From the NCBI GenBank assembly GCA_026999335.1, contig JALTPW010000200.1, positions 1 to 33,984 on the forward strand: DNA of 33,984 nucleotides, written 5' to 3'. The position numbers and the translations under genes are program-made. A model generated the notes under the pieces. It saw nothing but the letters and a program-made list of their open reading frames with translations, had not been told where the DNA came from and made no database searches. How positions within the stretch are numbered: position 1 is the first letter of the stretch; every line of letters starts with the position of its first letter. Of the stretch, positions 26,114 through 33,984 are shown one piece after another. The DNA comes from Chromatiales bacterium. GTDB taxonomy: Bacteria; Pseudomonadota; Gammaproteobacteria; SZUA-152.

Positions 26114-27918
26114 AGCCATTTCATTTTCCTCATGATGTTCTCGATCTCTTCGGCGACCTTAGAAAATCCCTCTGGATCCCATTGCGTTGGATAAGATATG
26201 AGGGCACTTTCCTGGTTGGCTAAAATTTCCTGTAGCTGTTCCTCAATGACGGCATCCCCGGCTCGCGCAGTAATCCATTGGGCATAGCTCCGCGCCCATG
26301 CCTCCTCGTAGCTCAATAGATATTTGACGTATGCCTTGTCAACGTAATGTACCGTCCCGTCAGCTAATTTCAAGGTAGATGGCCCTTGTAGCAGTGCACG
26401 CAGGTGCTGCATTTCGGCAGTGTTGTCCACAGCATTCCGCCATCCCCTGAACAAATCATGATATGTTGAGGAGAACCCTTTACCTGGGGCGGCCTTGTGA
26501 TCTATGAAATGTCCGACCTCATGCAGCAGCGTCAGTTCTTTGTGGTCGCCTCCAGCCCTGATACTGATGTGGGATGGCTCTCCGGTGAATTTCCTGTAGT
26601 AGTATGCGCCCAGATAATTTGCATTGTGCGGGCTGCTCTTTATCGGGATCACCGGCAAATTACCGTCACCGTGCACGCTGTCTATCGCCTGTAGTGCCCG
26701 TTGAGATTCAGTTTTGTGTGCCATGACCTTCAGGGCTGCCGAAACTGGTGCTTGAGGCGCCGTTTTCCCTGTAGTCGGAACAGTTTGTGATGACGGCCTG
26801 GCAGGCTCGATGTCTGAGACCACGAGTGCATCGACGTCGATTCCTCTCCGGGTATACCGCTTTTTGAGCACGCGCCATGGCGTGCCGATCTCGCTTTCAC
26901 GGAGAATCCCTCTGACCAGCGCGGCGCGCTTCTTTCTCGAACCCAACACGGCTTCCTGAATGGCCGGGCGCTGCTGCTTGAGCCATGTGATCCGATCTGT
27001 TTTCCCGGCCCTGTCCTCTTCGGTGATTTCATCGGCGAAGACCACCTCCTCGTAACTGAGCGTGTTGGGATGTGCCGGCCAGGGTGACTTCCCCTTCGGA
27101 TAGACGCCGGGCCCGAGCCCGTATCGGTTGACTCTGGCGTGCATGTCGCAGATATCCGGCTCGGGGTGCCTGGGGCTGAGCAGGAAGCGCGTGCCGACGA
27201 CGTCGGGATGCTTGAATGCCGCGGCCCGATAGGCCTCACCATGGGCACGGTTCAGTTCGGTCCGGAATAACCGCAGGGCATGGACTCTCGGGTTGTCGTC
27301 AGAGATCAGGAGCGCCGATGCGGCGGATGCGCCGACGGCGCCGGCGTTGGCGGCGTTGATTTTGCCTGTAATGCCGGCGGGCACCGGCCGTCCCGCGGCC
27401 AGGAATTCATTGGCCGCCTGGCTGGCGGAGTGGCCCTCGATGATGGCGCTCTCAACGGCGCGGCGCACGCCATCGATGGCCCCCCGGTCCAGGCGCCAGA
27501 GTCTGTCCGAGAGCTGCAGGCCGTCCTTGTCAATGAAGTTCTTGACGAAGCGCACCGCCTCGTCAGACAGGCCGGAGAGCAGGCCTGAAACTTCTGGTGC
27601 AGCAGAGAACGGCTCCACGCCTAGCCTTGCGGCGGCGCGCAGGCCACGGTCTAGCATTTGGTTGCGTCGGTCTGCAAGATCGCGCAAACGCAGGTCGATT
27701 TGGACCTGCAGCCGTTGCAAGACCTCGAGGCGCAGCAAACCCTGGCCGCCTGCGAAATCCTGGATGACGGATTTGATGCGCTCTGCAGCGTCCCGGTAGA
27801 GGCGGTCTAACGCCTCCAGGTAGTCCCGGTCCAGGCGGTTCATGTCCGCACGAGCCCTGGCGGAGGCACGTTTGATCGCAGCCTTGACCGACGTTCTTTT
27901 GTTCTCCGCCAGGCGCAC
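26110..27918 (-). CDS. MuF-type minor head protein fused to a zinc-peptidase domain
   Basis: A 602-residue two-part protein. Residues 1-370 are a Mu gpF-like minor head protein: a coiled N-terminus, RTELNRAHGEAYRAAA (219-234), PEPDICDMHARVNRYG and SPWPAHPNTLSYEEVVF (278-294), then RRGIDVDAL. After a Ser/Thr/Pro-rich linker (about 371-398) comes an unrelated domain with LTLLHEVGHFIDHK; H466, E467 and H470 form an HExxH zinc site, and E538 or E539 in LLSYEEAWARSYAQW could be the third ligand. MuF proteins elsewhere carry C-terminal toxin domains thought to be delivered with DNA or released, so this may be a polymorphic effector. It overlaps the portal gene by one base. Confidence 0.8.
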   Translation of the reverse strand: MRLAENKRTSVKAAIKRASARARADMNRLDRDYLEALDRLYRDAAERIKSVIQDFAGGQGLLRLEVLQRLQVQIDLRLRDLADRRNQMLDRGLRAAARLGVEPFSAAPEVSGLLSGLSDEAVRFVKNFIDKDGLQLSDRLWRLDRGAIDGVRRAVESAIIEGHSASQAANEFLAAGRPVPAGITGKINAANAGAVGASAASALLISDDNPRVHALRLFRTELNRAHGEAYRAAAFKHPDVVGTRFLLSPRHPEPDICDMHARVNRYGLGPGVYPKGKSPWPAHPNTLSYEEVVFADEITEEDRAGKTDRITWLKQQRPAIQEAVLGSRKKRAALVRGILRESEIGTPWRVLKKRYTRRGIDVDALVVSDIEPARPSSQTVPTTGKTAPQAPVSAALKVMAHKTESQRALQAIDSVHGDGNLPVIPIKSSPHNANYLGAYYYRKFTGEPSHISIRAGGDHKELTLLHEVGHFIDHKAAPGKGFSSTYHDLFRGWRNAVDNTAEMQHLRALLQGPSTLKLADGTVHYVDKAYVKYLLSYEEAWARSYAQWITARAGDAVIEEQLQEILANQESALISYPTQWDPEGFSKVAEEIENIMRKMKWL

Positions 27919-29288
27919 TATGAACTGCTCCTGGTCGAGATGGTCGTGGCGCTGTCACCCTTCCTCGCATTGCCGGGCGTGACACTTACGCGGGGCCTGT
28001 TAGCGCTCTCCTCGGGTAGGATAGAGGGGTATGGATCTGTGCTTTCTGCCTCTAGCTGGTCCTTGACAGCTGCCGGATCCAGCCCGGCAGCCTCGAATAC
28101 CGTCTCTTTGGGTGCCCCGATGGCCTGATACTTCAGCGCCAGGTCAGCGCGCTGATTCGGTGTATCGGTACGGCGCTCCGCGAACACGATATCGAAATCA
28201 TAGGCGTCAGGATTGATTCCCTGCAGCAGTAGCTCGAGCCTGAACCCAATATAGTAGGCAAAGGACAACGTATCCTGCAGTGCGTCGATCTCGTCGTAAT
28301 AGTCCCGCTTCAGGTCCTCCAGAATGTCCCTATTCAGCCCTTCGGAATAACCGAACAGTCCCTTGGGTGCCGGAGCGCCGGCGAAGAAGGTGTCTAGCAG
28401 GTAGGAGACATCGGCGATCTGATCGAGGCTGGCATCGCCTTGGACGGCTGTCACACCGCCTTTCTTGTTCAGGTAGTAGTCCGTCGTGATCTCGTATTGG
28501 TCGTTCTCGACCTGGGTGCGGTATTTCTCAATATCCTCATCGGTGGCGCCCTCCAGCACATGGGCCATGCGCAGGGGCGCACGGGTCCGGCGCCGGATGA
28601 CCAGGTCCTCCTCGGTCATCGTGAGCTTTTTCCATACCGACCGGGTGGCATCGAGGTAGGGCCTGCCCATGCATCCCAGGTCATCGTAGTTGTCCGGGGT
28701 CAGCCGCACGAGCGTCAGCTGCCACAAGGCGAAGCTGGCGATTTTCCGTCCGGTGAATACGTCCATCTGCTCATAGGCGATGCGCGGGTCCGTGAACCTC
28801 CCGGTTGTCCCGACGATGGGTCTGATGGTCTCCGCTGGCATACGGATGCCGGCTGTCACCCGGCCGTCCTCGCTGATGACCCATTGGATGGGTAGGTTTC
28901 CTTCCATGACCAATCCGCGGGCGTCGCTCTCGAGCTTCTCGAGACGGTGCAGGTTGAGCCGGCGCTCGAAGGCCTGCCACAGCCGGATGATCCGCTTCTC
29001 CGTGCTCTTGATGTTGATGCGCAGCCCGCCCTTGATCGCAGTCCTGGCCATGCGGCCATGAATCTTTTTGACCCTGGGGTCGGCGCGGTCCATTTCCCTG
29101 AGATCCAGGATGGTCGAGCGCAGGCTGTAATCCACCAACATTCGTTGGTAGAGGTGTTTGATCTGGTTTTCCGGCGTAGGTCGACGCCCAACCTCCGTTG
29201 TCTGTGGTAGCGTCTCCCCGGGCAGCGGGTCCACATCGCCTGGCATCCTTCTCCCGAATCGTCTGAGCAGGTCTGTGATAAGTGACAT
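27918..29288 (-). CDS. Portal protein
   Basis: A 456-residue protein located between terminase and MuF, as expected for the portal. It has a basic N-terminus, helices with LRSTILDLREMDRADPRVKK, a stem-like segment near ITTDYYLNKKGGVTAVQGDA, YYDEIDALQDTLSFAYYIGF and a C-terminal FDIVFAERRTDTPNQRADLA region followed by a polar tail. The portal is the dodecameric DNA gate at one capsid vertex and the docking site for terminase. It begins 12 bases after the large terminase. Confidence 0.85.
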   Translation of the reverse strand: MSLITDLLRRFGRRMPGDVDPLPGETLPQTTEVGRRPTPENQIKHLYQRMLVDYSLRSTILDLREMDRADPRVKKIHGRMARTAIKGGLRINIKSTEKRIIRLWQAFERRLNLHRLEKLESDARGLVMEGNLPIQWVISEDGRVTAGIRMPAETIRPIVGTTGRFTDPRIAYEQMDVFTGRKIASFALWQLTLVRLTPDNYDDLGCMGRPYLDATRSVWKKLTMTEEDLVIRRRTRAPLRMAHVLEGATDEDIEKYRTQVENDQYEITTDYYLNKKGGVTAVQGDASLDQIADVSYLLDTFFAGAPAPKGLFGYSEGLNRDILEDLKRDYYDEIDALQDTLSFAYYIGFRLELLLQGINPDAYDFDIVFAERRTDTPNQRADLALKYQAIGAPKETVFEAAGLDPAAVKDQLEAESTDPYPSILPEESANRPRVSVTPGNARKGDSATTISTRSSS

Positions 29289-29300
29289 GTCAATCTCCGA

Positions 29301-30875
29301 TCAGGCCGCGGCCCGCCCCAGAAGCTGGTCCCGCGTTTTCTTCCTGTGCTGGATGATGGTTGTGGACGGCGCCGCGCCACGAGTGACCAACGCCCATACG
29401 GAGGCCATGGCGGCGTCGAACAGGTCATCGCCCAGGTCCGGTTTCGCCATCCTATAGCTGGCATAGCTCGCTTTGGTCGTCTCGGGCTTGATGTTCCCCA
29501 ATTGCCGGATCAGGGTCCGCAGGTCGAGTGTCTCCGGGTCGCTGGGATCCAGGTCGTCGATGTACGGGATTGCCGCTTGTCCGTTGTGGAACACGGCTCT
29601 CAGCGCAGTGGCCATCTGGTGCTTAGTCATCCCCTCGAATCGGATAGGGGAGAACGCCCACTCTGGCCAGGTGCTGGCCGTGCTCTCGCCATCGCCTATG
29701 GCCAGCCGGTCGATACGTGTCAGTCCCTCAGCGAACAACTCGTCGTTGAGTTGGGTGAGCAGGCCGATGCCATAGGCGTCGCCCATGGCATAGTCGGGGC
29801 GGAAATAGCGCCAGAATTCCTTGATATCGTTCTTGACTACTTTTTCGTCAGTGCCAGGCGCCCAGGTCCGGGCAAAGATGATGCAACAGAAATTTCCGAT
29901 CATCTCTGTGACCACCAAGGCATAGCGTGATGCATGCGAGTTTTCTCCGTGCCCGGAGTGGTCATAGCCGAACGAGATCAAGCCGCGGCGTTGATACTCC
30001 ATGCCGGGGAGTGGCTGCGCCAGCTCTAGGCCTGACTTCAGGCCGACCTGGATGGCCCGGCGGATGTATTTCTCCCAGATGAGGTGGCGGGCGGAAACGT
30101 TCTTGCACAGAAGCTGGCGGATATATTCGTCCGGGGACAGCTGGTCGCGCATGTCTTCCATGAATGCCTGGTCCAGAATCCCCATTTCCATGCCGAGATA
30201 GACATCCACAGTAGGGAGAAGGTGGTATTTCCCGCTCTCGATTAGGTCTGACAATGTGTCCGCACCTTTGAAGACGCCGGTGATCCGGATCTGCGGGTCG
30301 TTGCGGCTCTCCTTGCTGGCTCCCAGGCGGCGCTTGGAACCCATCATCAGCAGGAATCGGCTGAACAGGCGATCCCGCGGCATGTCGTCCACCTCCTCGA
30401 GGCTGGCGACGGTCAAATCGCCGCCGTCGACCTGAGACATGATACCGTAGGCTCTGCCAATGGAACGGTTGTAGAACTGGTAATAGGTATCTGCCATTTG
30501 TGTCCGTCCAGACTTGTGCGCCAGGTAGGCGGTCAAAATCTCGGACCTGCGGATGGCCTCCAGGTGATAGTTCAGATTGGTCTGGGACTGCGCCTCTCGC
30601 GGCGCGACGATGCCCAGTTCCTGGTCAGCGTGCTTGGCGTTCCACTCCAACAGGTAGAGCTCCTTGACAGCAGTCTTGCCGGTGCGTCTGCAGGAGAAGT
30701 CCACCGTGTTGCGGTGTTGGTCCATCTCTATCATTTTGAGTATTTGGACCGGGTCCAGATCTACGTTGTGGACGTACTTGTGCCACAGTGCATGATCGTC
30801 GGCGTAGCGGTTGATTTCGCGCTCGGCGACATGCTGCATCCGGATGCGGCGTGTCTTGGAGACCCTGTCAGCCAC
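29301..30875 (-). CDS. terL: Terminase large subunit
   Basis: A 524-residue packaging motor. The Walker A-like motif is CRRTGKT (62-68), and the Walker B is LTVASLEEVDD (154-164) with E160/E161 as catalytic glutamate. The C-terminal nuclease shows acidic residues in FGYDHSGHG (around 300), YAMGDAYGIG (around 375) and LGDDLFDAAMASVWAL (around 490). ATP-driven translocation and cutting of concatemeric DNA follow from the family. It overlaps the small-subunit-like gene by 8 bases. Confidence 0.9.
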   Translation of the reverse strand: MADRVSKTRRIRMQHVAEREINRYADDHALWHKYVHNVDLDPVQILKMIEMDQHRNTVDFSCRRTGKTAVKELYLLEWNAKHADQELGIVAPREAQSQTNLNYHLEAIRRSEILTAYLAHKSGRTQMADTYYQFYNRSIGRAYGIMSQVDGGDLTVASLEEVDDMPRDRLFSRFLLMMGSKRRLGASKESRNDPQIRITGVFKGADTLSDLIESGKYHLLPTVDVYLGMEMGILDQAFMEDMRDQLSPDEYIRQLLCKNVSARHLIWEKYIRRAIQVGLKSGLELAQPLPGMEYQRRGLISFGYDHSGHGENSHASRYALVVTEMIGNFCCIIFARTWAPGTDEKVVKNDIKEFWRYFRPDYAMGDAYGIGLLTQLNDELFAEGLTRIDRLAIGDGESTASTWPEWAFSPIRFEGMTKHQMATALRAVFHNGQAAIPYIDDLDPSDPETLDLRTLIRQLGNIKPETTKASYASYRMAKPDLGDDLFDAAMASVWALVTRGAAPSTTIIQHRKKTRDQLLGRAAA

Positions 30876-31845
30876 TGTCTGCCTCGTCGTATTCGATCAG
30901 TACCGGGTCGCGTTGCAAACGTTCGCGACTACGTTCGAATTTCTCTGCCAGTGCTGCCAATTGCGCTTGCTGCCGACGCTGATGCTCGACCAGGCTCTCT
31001 CTGTTGGCCTGATGATCGAGATAGCCTCGCAGTAGATCCTGCTCTTCCTGGGCTTTCGGCGTCATGTTCAGATCTGCCAGACTCATGTTGTTCTTCGCCA
31101 GGAAGTCAGAAAGAGTTTTCAGTAGTGGGTGTGCACTGATCTTATAGACGTATTCCTCTCTACCGTCCTTTTCGTAGGATACTAGGTGGAAGTTACCGTT
31201 CTTCGGGTCGAAATACCACTCGGGCTGCCTTAATTCTACGCCTGTCGATGCGATCGCTAGCAGGATGTCATTGATGATCGCCTGGACCATGGCTTGGGTC
31301 TCGGCCTGCAGGCCCATGATCAGTGAAGGGTCGCCTGTCTCGAATGCCACGTCGTACCGCAAGAACAGCTCTGTGCGTCTCAGGCAGGCCACTTGCTCTT
31401 CGCACCCATTGTCCAGGTACTCGCATGTGTTGCAGTGTGGATATTTACCAGGCTTTGCGGGGAAGTACCGTGCAACCCTGGCAAACAACCCGTGCTTCAT
31501 CGCGTTGAACCGAGTGCGCAGCGCCTCTTCCGGTGTCGGGTGCCCAGATAGATTTTCAGACACTCTGGCCTTTCCTTCTGGCGTCCTGGGCCCCGTCTGG
31601 CGACCGTGTGCTGCCATGAGCCCCTTCTCCCAGGGTGCTTGTTCGGCCTCTTCACCACACTCCGGGCAGGGCGCGAAGTACAGGTATGGGTGCCAAATCC
31701 GTTCAGGCGCTTCCACGATACGACCAGGCTCGGCTTCGAACTTGTGATCGCATGAGGAACACCTGAAATTGACCATTTTCAGGTGGTCGCCGTGATGATG
31801 TTTTTTCCGGCGCGGGTATCCCATCGTGCTGATTTTTAACGCCAT
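30868..31845 (-). CDS. Terminase small subunit-like protein with zinc-finger N-terminus
   Basis: A 325-residue protein directly before the large terminase and longer than usual small subunits (about 100-200). It has a zinc-ribbon N-terminus (FRCSSCDHKF ... CPECGEEAE), HGRQTGPRTPEGKARVSENL and TPEEALRTRFNAMKHGLFAR, a second Cys cluster (HCNTCEYLDNGCEEQVAC) and a helical C-terminus. The GPRTPEGKA...NAMKHG block is a known signature of proteins beside terminases. Three ATGs are possible (31845, 31824, 31776). None has a good ribosome-binding site, and 31776 begins right at the zinc ribbon, so the true start may be downstream. DNA recognition at the packaging site is inferred. Confidence 0.7.
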   Translation of the reverse strand: MALKISTMGYPRRKKHHHGDHLKMVNFRCSSCDHKFEAEPGRIVEAPERIWHPYLYFAPCPECGEEAEQAPWEKGLMAAHGRQTGPRTPEGKARVSENLSGHPTPEEALRTRFNAMKHGLFARVARYFPAKPGKYPHCNTCEYLDNGCEEQVACLRRTELFLRYDVAFETGDPSLIMGLQAETQAMVQAIINDILLAIASTGVELRQPEWYFDPKNGNFHLVSYEKDGREEYVYKISAHPLLKTLSDFLAKNNMSLADLNMTPKAQEEQDLLRGYLDHQANRESLVEHQRRQQAQLAALAEKFERSRERLQRDPVLIEYDEADSG

Positions 31846-31874
31846 ATCAAGACAGAACCAGGGCGTGGTTTGTC
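31832..31874 (-). promoter_or_regulatory. Late-gene motif, copy B, with candidate -10
   Basis: The 28-bp element (31847-31874), GACA-N16-TGTC, 24 of 28 positions identical to copy A. TTAAAAAT at 31832-31839 could supply a -10. It lies at the head of the terminase operon and overlaps the -35 of the recombinase promoter on the other strand. Confidence 0.6.
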
Positions 31875-31899
31875 GGCCTGTGGTTTAGGTGTGTATATT
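31870..31899 (+). promoter_or_regulatory. Promoter candidate for the recombinase
   Basis: TTGTCG (31870-31875) and TATATT (31894-31899) are separated by 18 bp. The recombinase ATG follows 48 bases later with GGAGAGGTGAG upstream. The short gap 31846-31947 is also the likeliest place for attP, but no core can be identified without attL/attR. Confidence 0.45.
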
Positions 31900-31947
31900 G
31901 GTCTCGAGTTCACGTGACCGAAACCAGCGGAGAGGTGAGAATAAGCC

Positions 31948-33570
31948 ATGACCGCAAAGAGAGCAGTTATTTATGCGAGAGTCAGCACGTCTAGGCAGGC
32001 AGATGACGATGTATCCATCCCGGCACAGATCGAGCGAGGTAGAGAGAGGGCTGCTGAACTAGACGCAGACGTGGTGAGGGTGTTTTGTGACGAGGGGTTG
32101 ACAGGCACAGATGATAGGAGACCAGCGTTCCAAGATGCCATCGCGTTCTGCGAGCTGTACTCTCCAGACTTCTTCATCACATGGTCCACCAGCAGATTCT
32201 CACGTAACAAGATTGATGCAGCTCTCTATAAATTGCGTCTGGACAGATGTGGCACCAGTATCGTCTATCTGTGCACACCTATCGACAGAGACACAGACAG
32301 TGGTTGGATGCTGGAGAGCATGCTGGAGGTGTTCGACGAGTATTACAGCAGGCAGATCGCTGCTGATACAAAGCGGTCCATGATCAAAAATGCCAGGGAA
32401 GGGTACTGGAATGGTGGCTCACCACCGTATGGCTATCGCCCTGCGCCAGCTGCAGACAATCCTAGAAGAAAGCGGCTCAAAATATATCCGCCCGAGGCAG
32501 AGGTGGTCGAGTGGATATTCAACATGCGCCTCGCAGGACAAGGTGCCAAAGCTATTGCTACATCACTTAATCGAAGAGGAATTACCCACAGAGGACGCCC
32601 GTGGCAAAAAGGGGCAGTTCTGCACATCCTGCGTAGTGAGTCCTATCTCGGTCATGTGATCTTCAACCGGAGGGACAGGAAGACCATGCGCGACAGAGAT
32701 AGGAAGGACTGGATCGTAGTACAGAGTCATGACCCGATTATCCCGATCGAAACCTGGCGCTCGGTGCAAGAGATGTTGGACACTGAGTACCCCGCCCGTG
32801 ATACTGGCTCACATGCCAGCCGTTTCCTGTTCACCGGCCTGCTGCGTTGCGGCCGGTGCGGCGCCAGTCTCCAGATCGAGAGCGCCAAGGGCAGATCCCG
32901 TCGCTACCATTATTACAACTGCAGGACCGCTCAGCAGAAGGGTAGATGCACAAACCGGCGTATTCCAGCACACGACCTCGATGACTGGTTACTGGATCAA
33001 TTACTGGATCAGATCCTGAATGCAAAGACTGTGGCCAATCTGTACTTGCAGCTGGCACAGGTGTGTAGTGGATGGAAGAAAGACCAGCAACGACGCCGAC
33101 AGGCAGTCCTATCCGAAATCCGGGTGATAGAGCAAAAAACCAGAAAAATCTATGAGTTATTTGAGGAATATGGCAAGGATACGCCAAACCTGGGCGATTT
33201 CACCAGGAGATTGAGAGAACACAACAGTCGCCTCAAAAGCCTAGAGCAACAGCTTGCTGCAATAGAGTCGGAGGTCCCACCGGAAATGCCCATTGACGAA
33301 AACCAGGTGATGCAGCTGGTCTACTTCCTGATCGACACGATAAAGTCTTCTGAAAATGTCAAGAAAACCAGAGGGTTACTGTCAAGATTCATAACAGAGA
33401 TCGTAATTACCGACGATCATGCACGAGTGAAATACGACAATCGCGCCCTGATCGAACTGACTGCCAGGGGTGCGGTTCCCAGTAAGGAATGGTGGCTCCC
33501 CGCACATTCCATACCAGGAACCGAGATTCTAACATTATTTCTGCCTCAGCGATTTTGCGCGGCTGCGTGA
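31948..33570 (+). CDS. Large serine recombinase (phage integrase)
   Basis: A 540-residue large serine integrase. The N-terminal resolvase domain begins VIYARVSTSRQ with catalytic S13 and includes FITWSTSRFSRNKIDAALYK (the S-R-x-x-R motif). A recombinase domain with EGYWNGGSPPYGYR and GQGAKAIATSLNRRGI is followed by a zinc ribbon (LLRCGRCGASLQ ... YYNCRTAQQKGRCTN) and a coiled coil (about 380-440). It should catalyse attP x attB integration. GC is lower than the structural genes. Its 3' end overlaps the opposing Mor-like gene by 36 bases. Confidence 0.9.
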   Translation: MTAKRAVIYARVSTSRQADDDVSIPAQIERGRERAAELDADVVRVFCDEGLTGTDDRRPAFQDAIAFCELYSPDFFITWSTSRFSRNKIDAALYKLRLDRCGTSIVYLCTPIDRDTDSGWMLESMLEVFDEYYSRQIAADTKRSMIKNAREGYWNGGSPPYGYRPAPAADNPRRKRLKIYPPEAEVVEWIFNMRLAGQGAKAIATSLNRRGITHRGRPWQKGAVLHILRSESYLGHVIFNRRDRKTMRDRDRKDWIVVQSHDPIIPIETWRSVQEMLDTEYPARDTGSHASRFLFTGLLRCGRCGASLQIESAKGRSRRYHYYNCRTAQQKGRCTNRRIPAHDLDDWLLDQLLDQILNAKTVANLYLQLAQVCSGWKKDQQRRRQAVLSEIRVIEQKTRKIYELFEEYGKDTPNLGDFTRRLREHNSRLKSLEQQLAAIESEVPPEMPIDENQVMQLVYFLIDTIKSSENVKKTRGLLSRFITEIVITDDHARVKYDNRALIELTARGAVPSKEWWLPAHSIPGTEILTLFLPQRFCAAA

Positions 33571-33966
33571 TGCGATTCTGTCGATGTGCCTGATGCTGAT
33601 TCTTTCTCCCAGCTCAGACGCAATGATCTTCTGGATTTCATATTTCGAGACTCCATCAGCAGACAGCGCATGGATCAGTTTGTTCCGCTGGAACCTGAAA
33701 TATCTCCGCATCTGAGGGATCCACACTCTGACACATTCCCGCTCAGATGGGGATTGCAGATTGTCACGGTCCAGGATAGCCCACATCTTGAGAAACGCCT
33801 CTATGCCTATGGCCTCGGCGACATCCAACCAACGCTGCGACAGGCCCATCTCTCGCAACTCACTGATTCTCAGGTCGAGTGCGGGTGCGCGCGATTTTTC
33901 GAGCGCCCCTAATGGGGCGTCTGAATTGATGTAGATATCCTGGTACCCACCCCCCGAACCAGCCAC
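33535..33966 (-). CDS. Mor/C-like transcription activator candidate
   Basis: Up to 143 residues; the GTG at 33966 is an uncertain start and the real one may be beyond or inside the window. The core WLDVAEAIGIEAFLKMWAIL, then VRVWIPQMRRYFRFQRNKLI and ADGVSKYEIQKIIASELGER followed by ISIRHIDRI, follows the Mor/C plan: A-x-x-IG-x-E-x-x-L, a W-x-P strand, R-N-x-x-I, then a helix-turn-helix with G-x-S-x-x-EI. Mor and C of phage Mu bind dyad sites and activate middle and late promoters. If the genome is circular this gene would end the leftward early transcript just before the late genes, a natural place for a late activator. Confidence 0.6.
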   Translation of the reverse strand: MAGSGGGYQDIYINSDAPLGALEKSRAPALDLRISELREMGLSQRWLDVAEAIGIEAFLKMWAILDRDNLQSPSERECVRVWIPQMRRYFRFQRNKLIHALSADGVSKYEIQKIIASELGERISIRHIDRIASRSRAKSLRQK

Positions 33967-33984
33967 CCCGGGCCTGGGCTGCCG

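Noticed and set aside
26846-26856. GGTATACC palindrome resembling the phage operators
   Set aside because: Lies inside the MuF coding region, lacks the full 17-bp dyad spacing and has no promoter nearby; likely chance.
27293-27799. 168-codon rightward frame inside the MuF gene
   Set aside because: Ser/Arg-rich shadow of the MuF coding sequence with no domain or start signal.

Overview
This window is most of the genome of a temperate, long-tailed (siphovirus-type) bacteriophage or prophage. The host is probably a Gram-negative Pseudomonadota. That is inferred from the fairly high GC content, the CP76/CII, P22-antirepressor and Arc-type regulators, and the Mu/lambda-type head and tail genes; no host gene is visible that would name it. 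No tRNA, rRNA, CRISPR array or insertion sequence was found.

Layout. (1) Positions 1-2480 carry early/regulatory genes, mostly leftward: a CP76-type CII-like regulator, small membrane and unknown proteins, and a divergent pair of Arc-like ribbon-helix-helix genes around an operator-rich 74-bp gap. (2) Positions 2480-3804 hold the lysis/lysogeny switch: a leftward cro-like gene followed by a P22-type antirepressor-like gene, and a rightward short cI-like repressor. Between them lie two overlapping promoters and three 17-bp operators in a lambda-like arrangement. Both promoters place the transcription start on or next to the AUG, so both mRNAs look leaderless. (3) Positions 3807-5154 carry a lower-GC two-gene cassette downstream of the repressor: a small HipA-like kinase and an unknown partner. 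It is probably expressed in the lysogen. (4) Positions 5176-31845 are one long leftward late block. In order of transcription it contains terminase, portal, a MuF protein fused to a zinc-peptidase domain, a Com-like zinc ribbon, decoration/fibre-like genes, a protease-scaffold-major capsid fusion, an M15 endolysin and membrane protein, connector and tail-completion genes, tail tube, a frameshifted tail chaperone, tape measure, tail-tip genes with an NlpC/P60 peptidase and a J-like protein, a collar/fibre protein and a three-helix holin. (5) Positions 31948-33570 encode a rightward large serine recombinase. It converges on a leftward gene that resembles Mor/C late activators.

How it fits together. 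The repressor is too short to have a LexA-type peptidase domain, so induction may rely on the antirepressor. The Mor-like protein may switch on the late genes. A 28-bp partly dyadic motif (GACA-N16-TGTC) occurs three times: upstream of the terminase gene, of the 246-aa structural gene and of the capsid gene. It is the best candidate for its binding site. The strongest direct observations are the canonical T TTT TTC frameshift site in the tail chaperone gene, the three-operator switch, the repeated late-gene motif, and an internal ribosome-binding site in the protease/capsid fusion.
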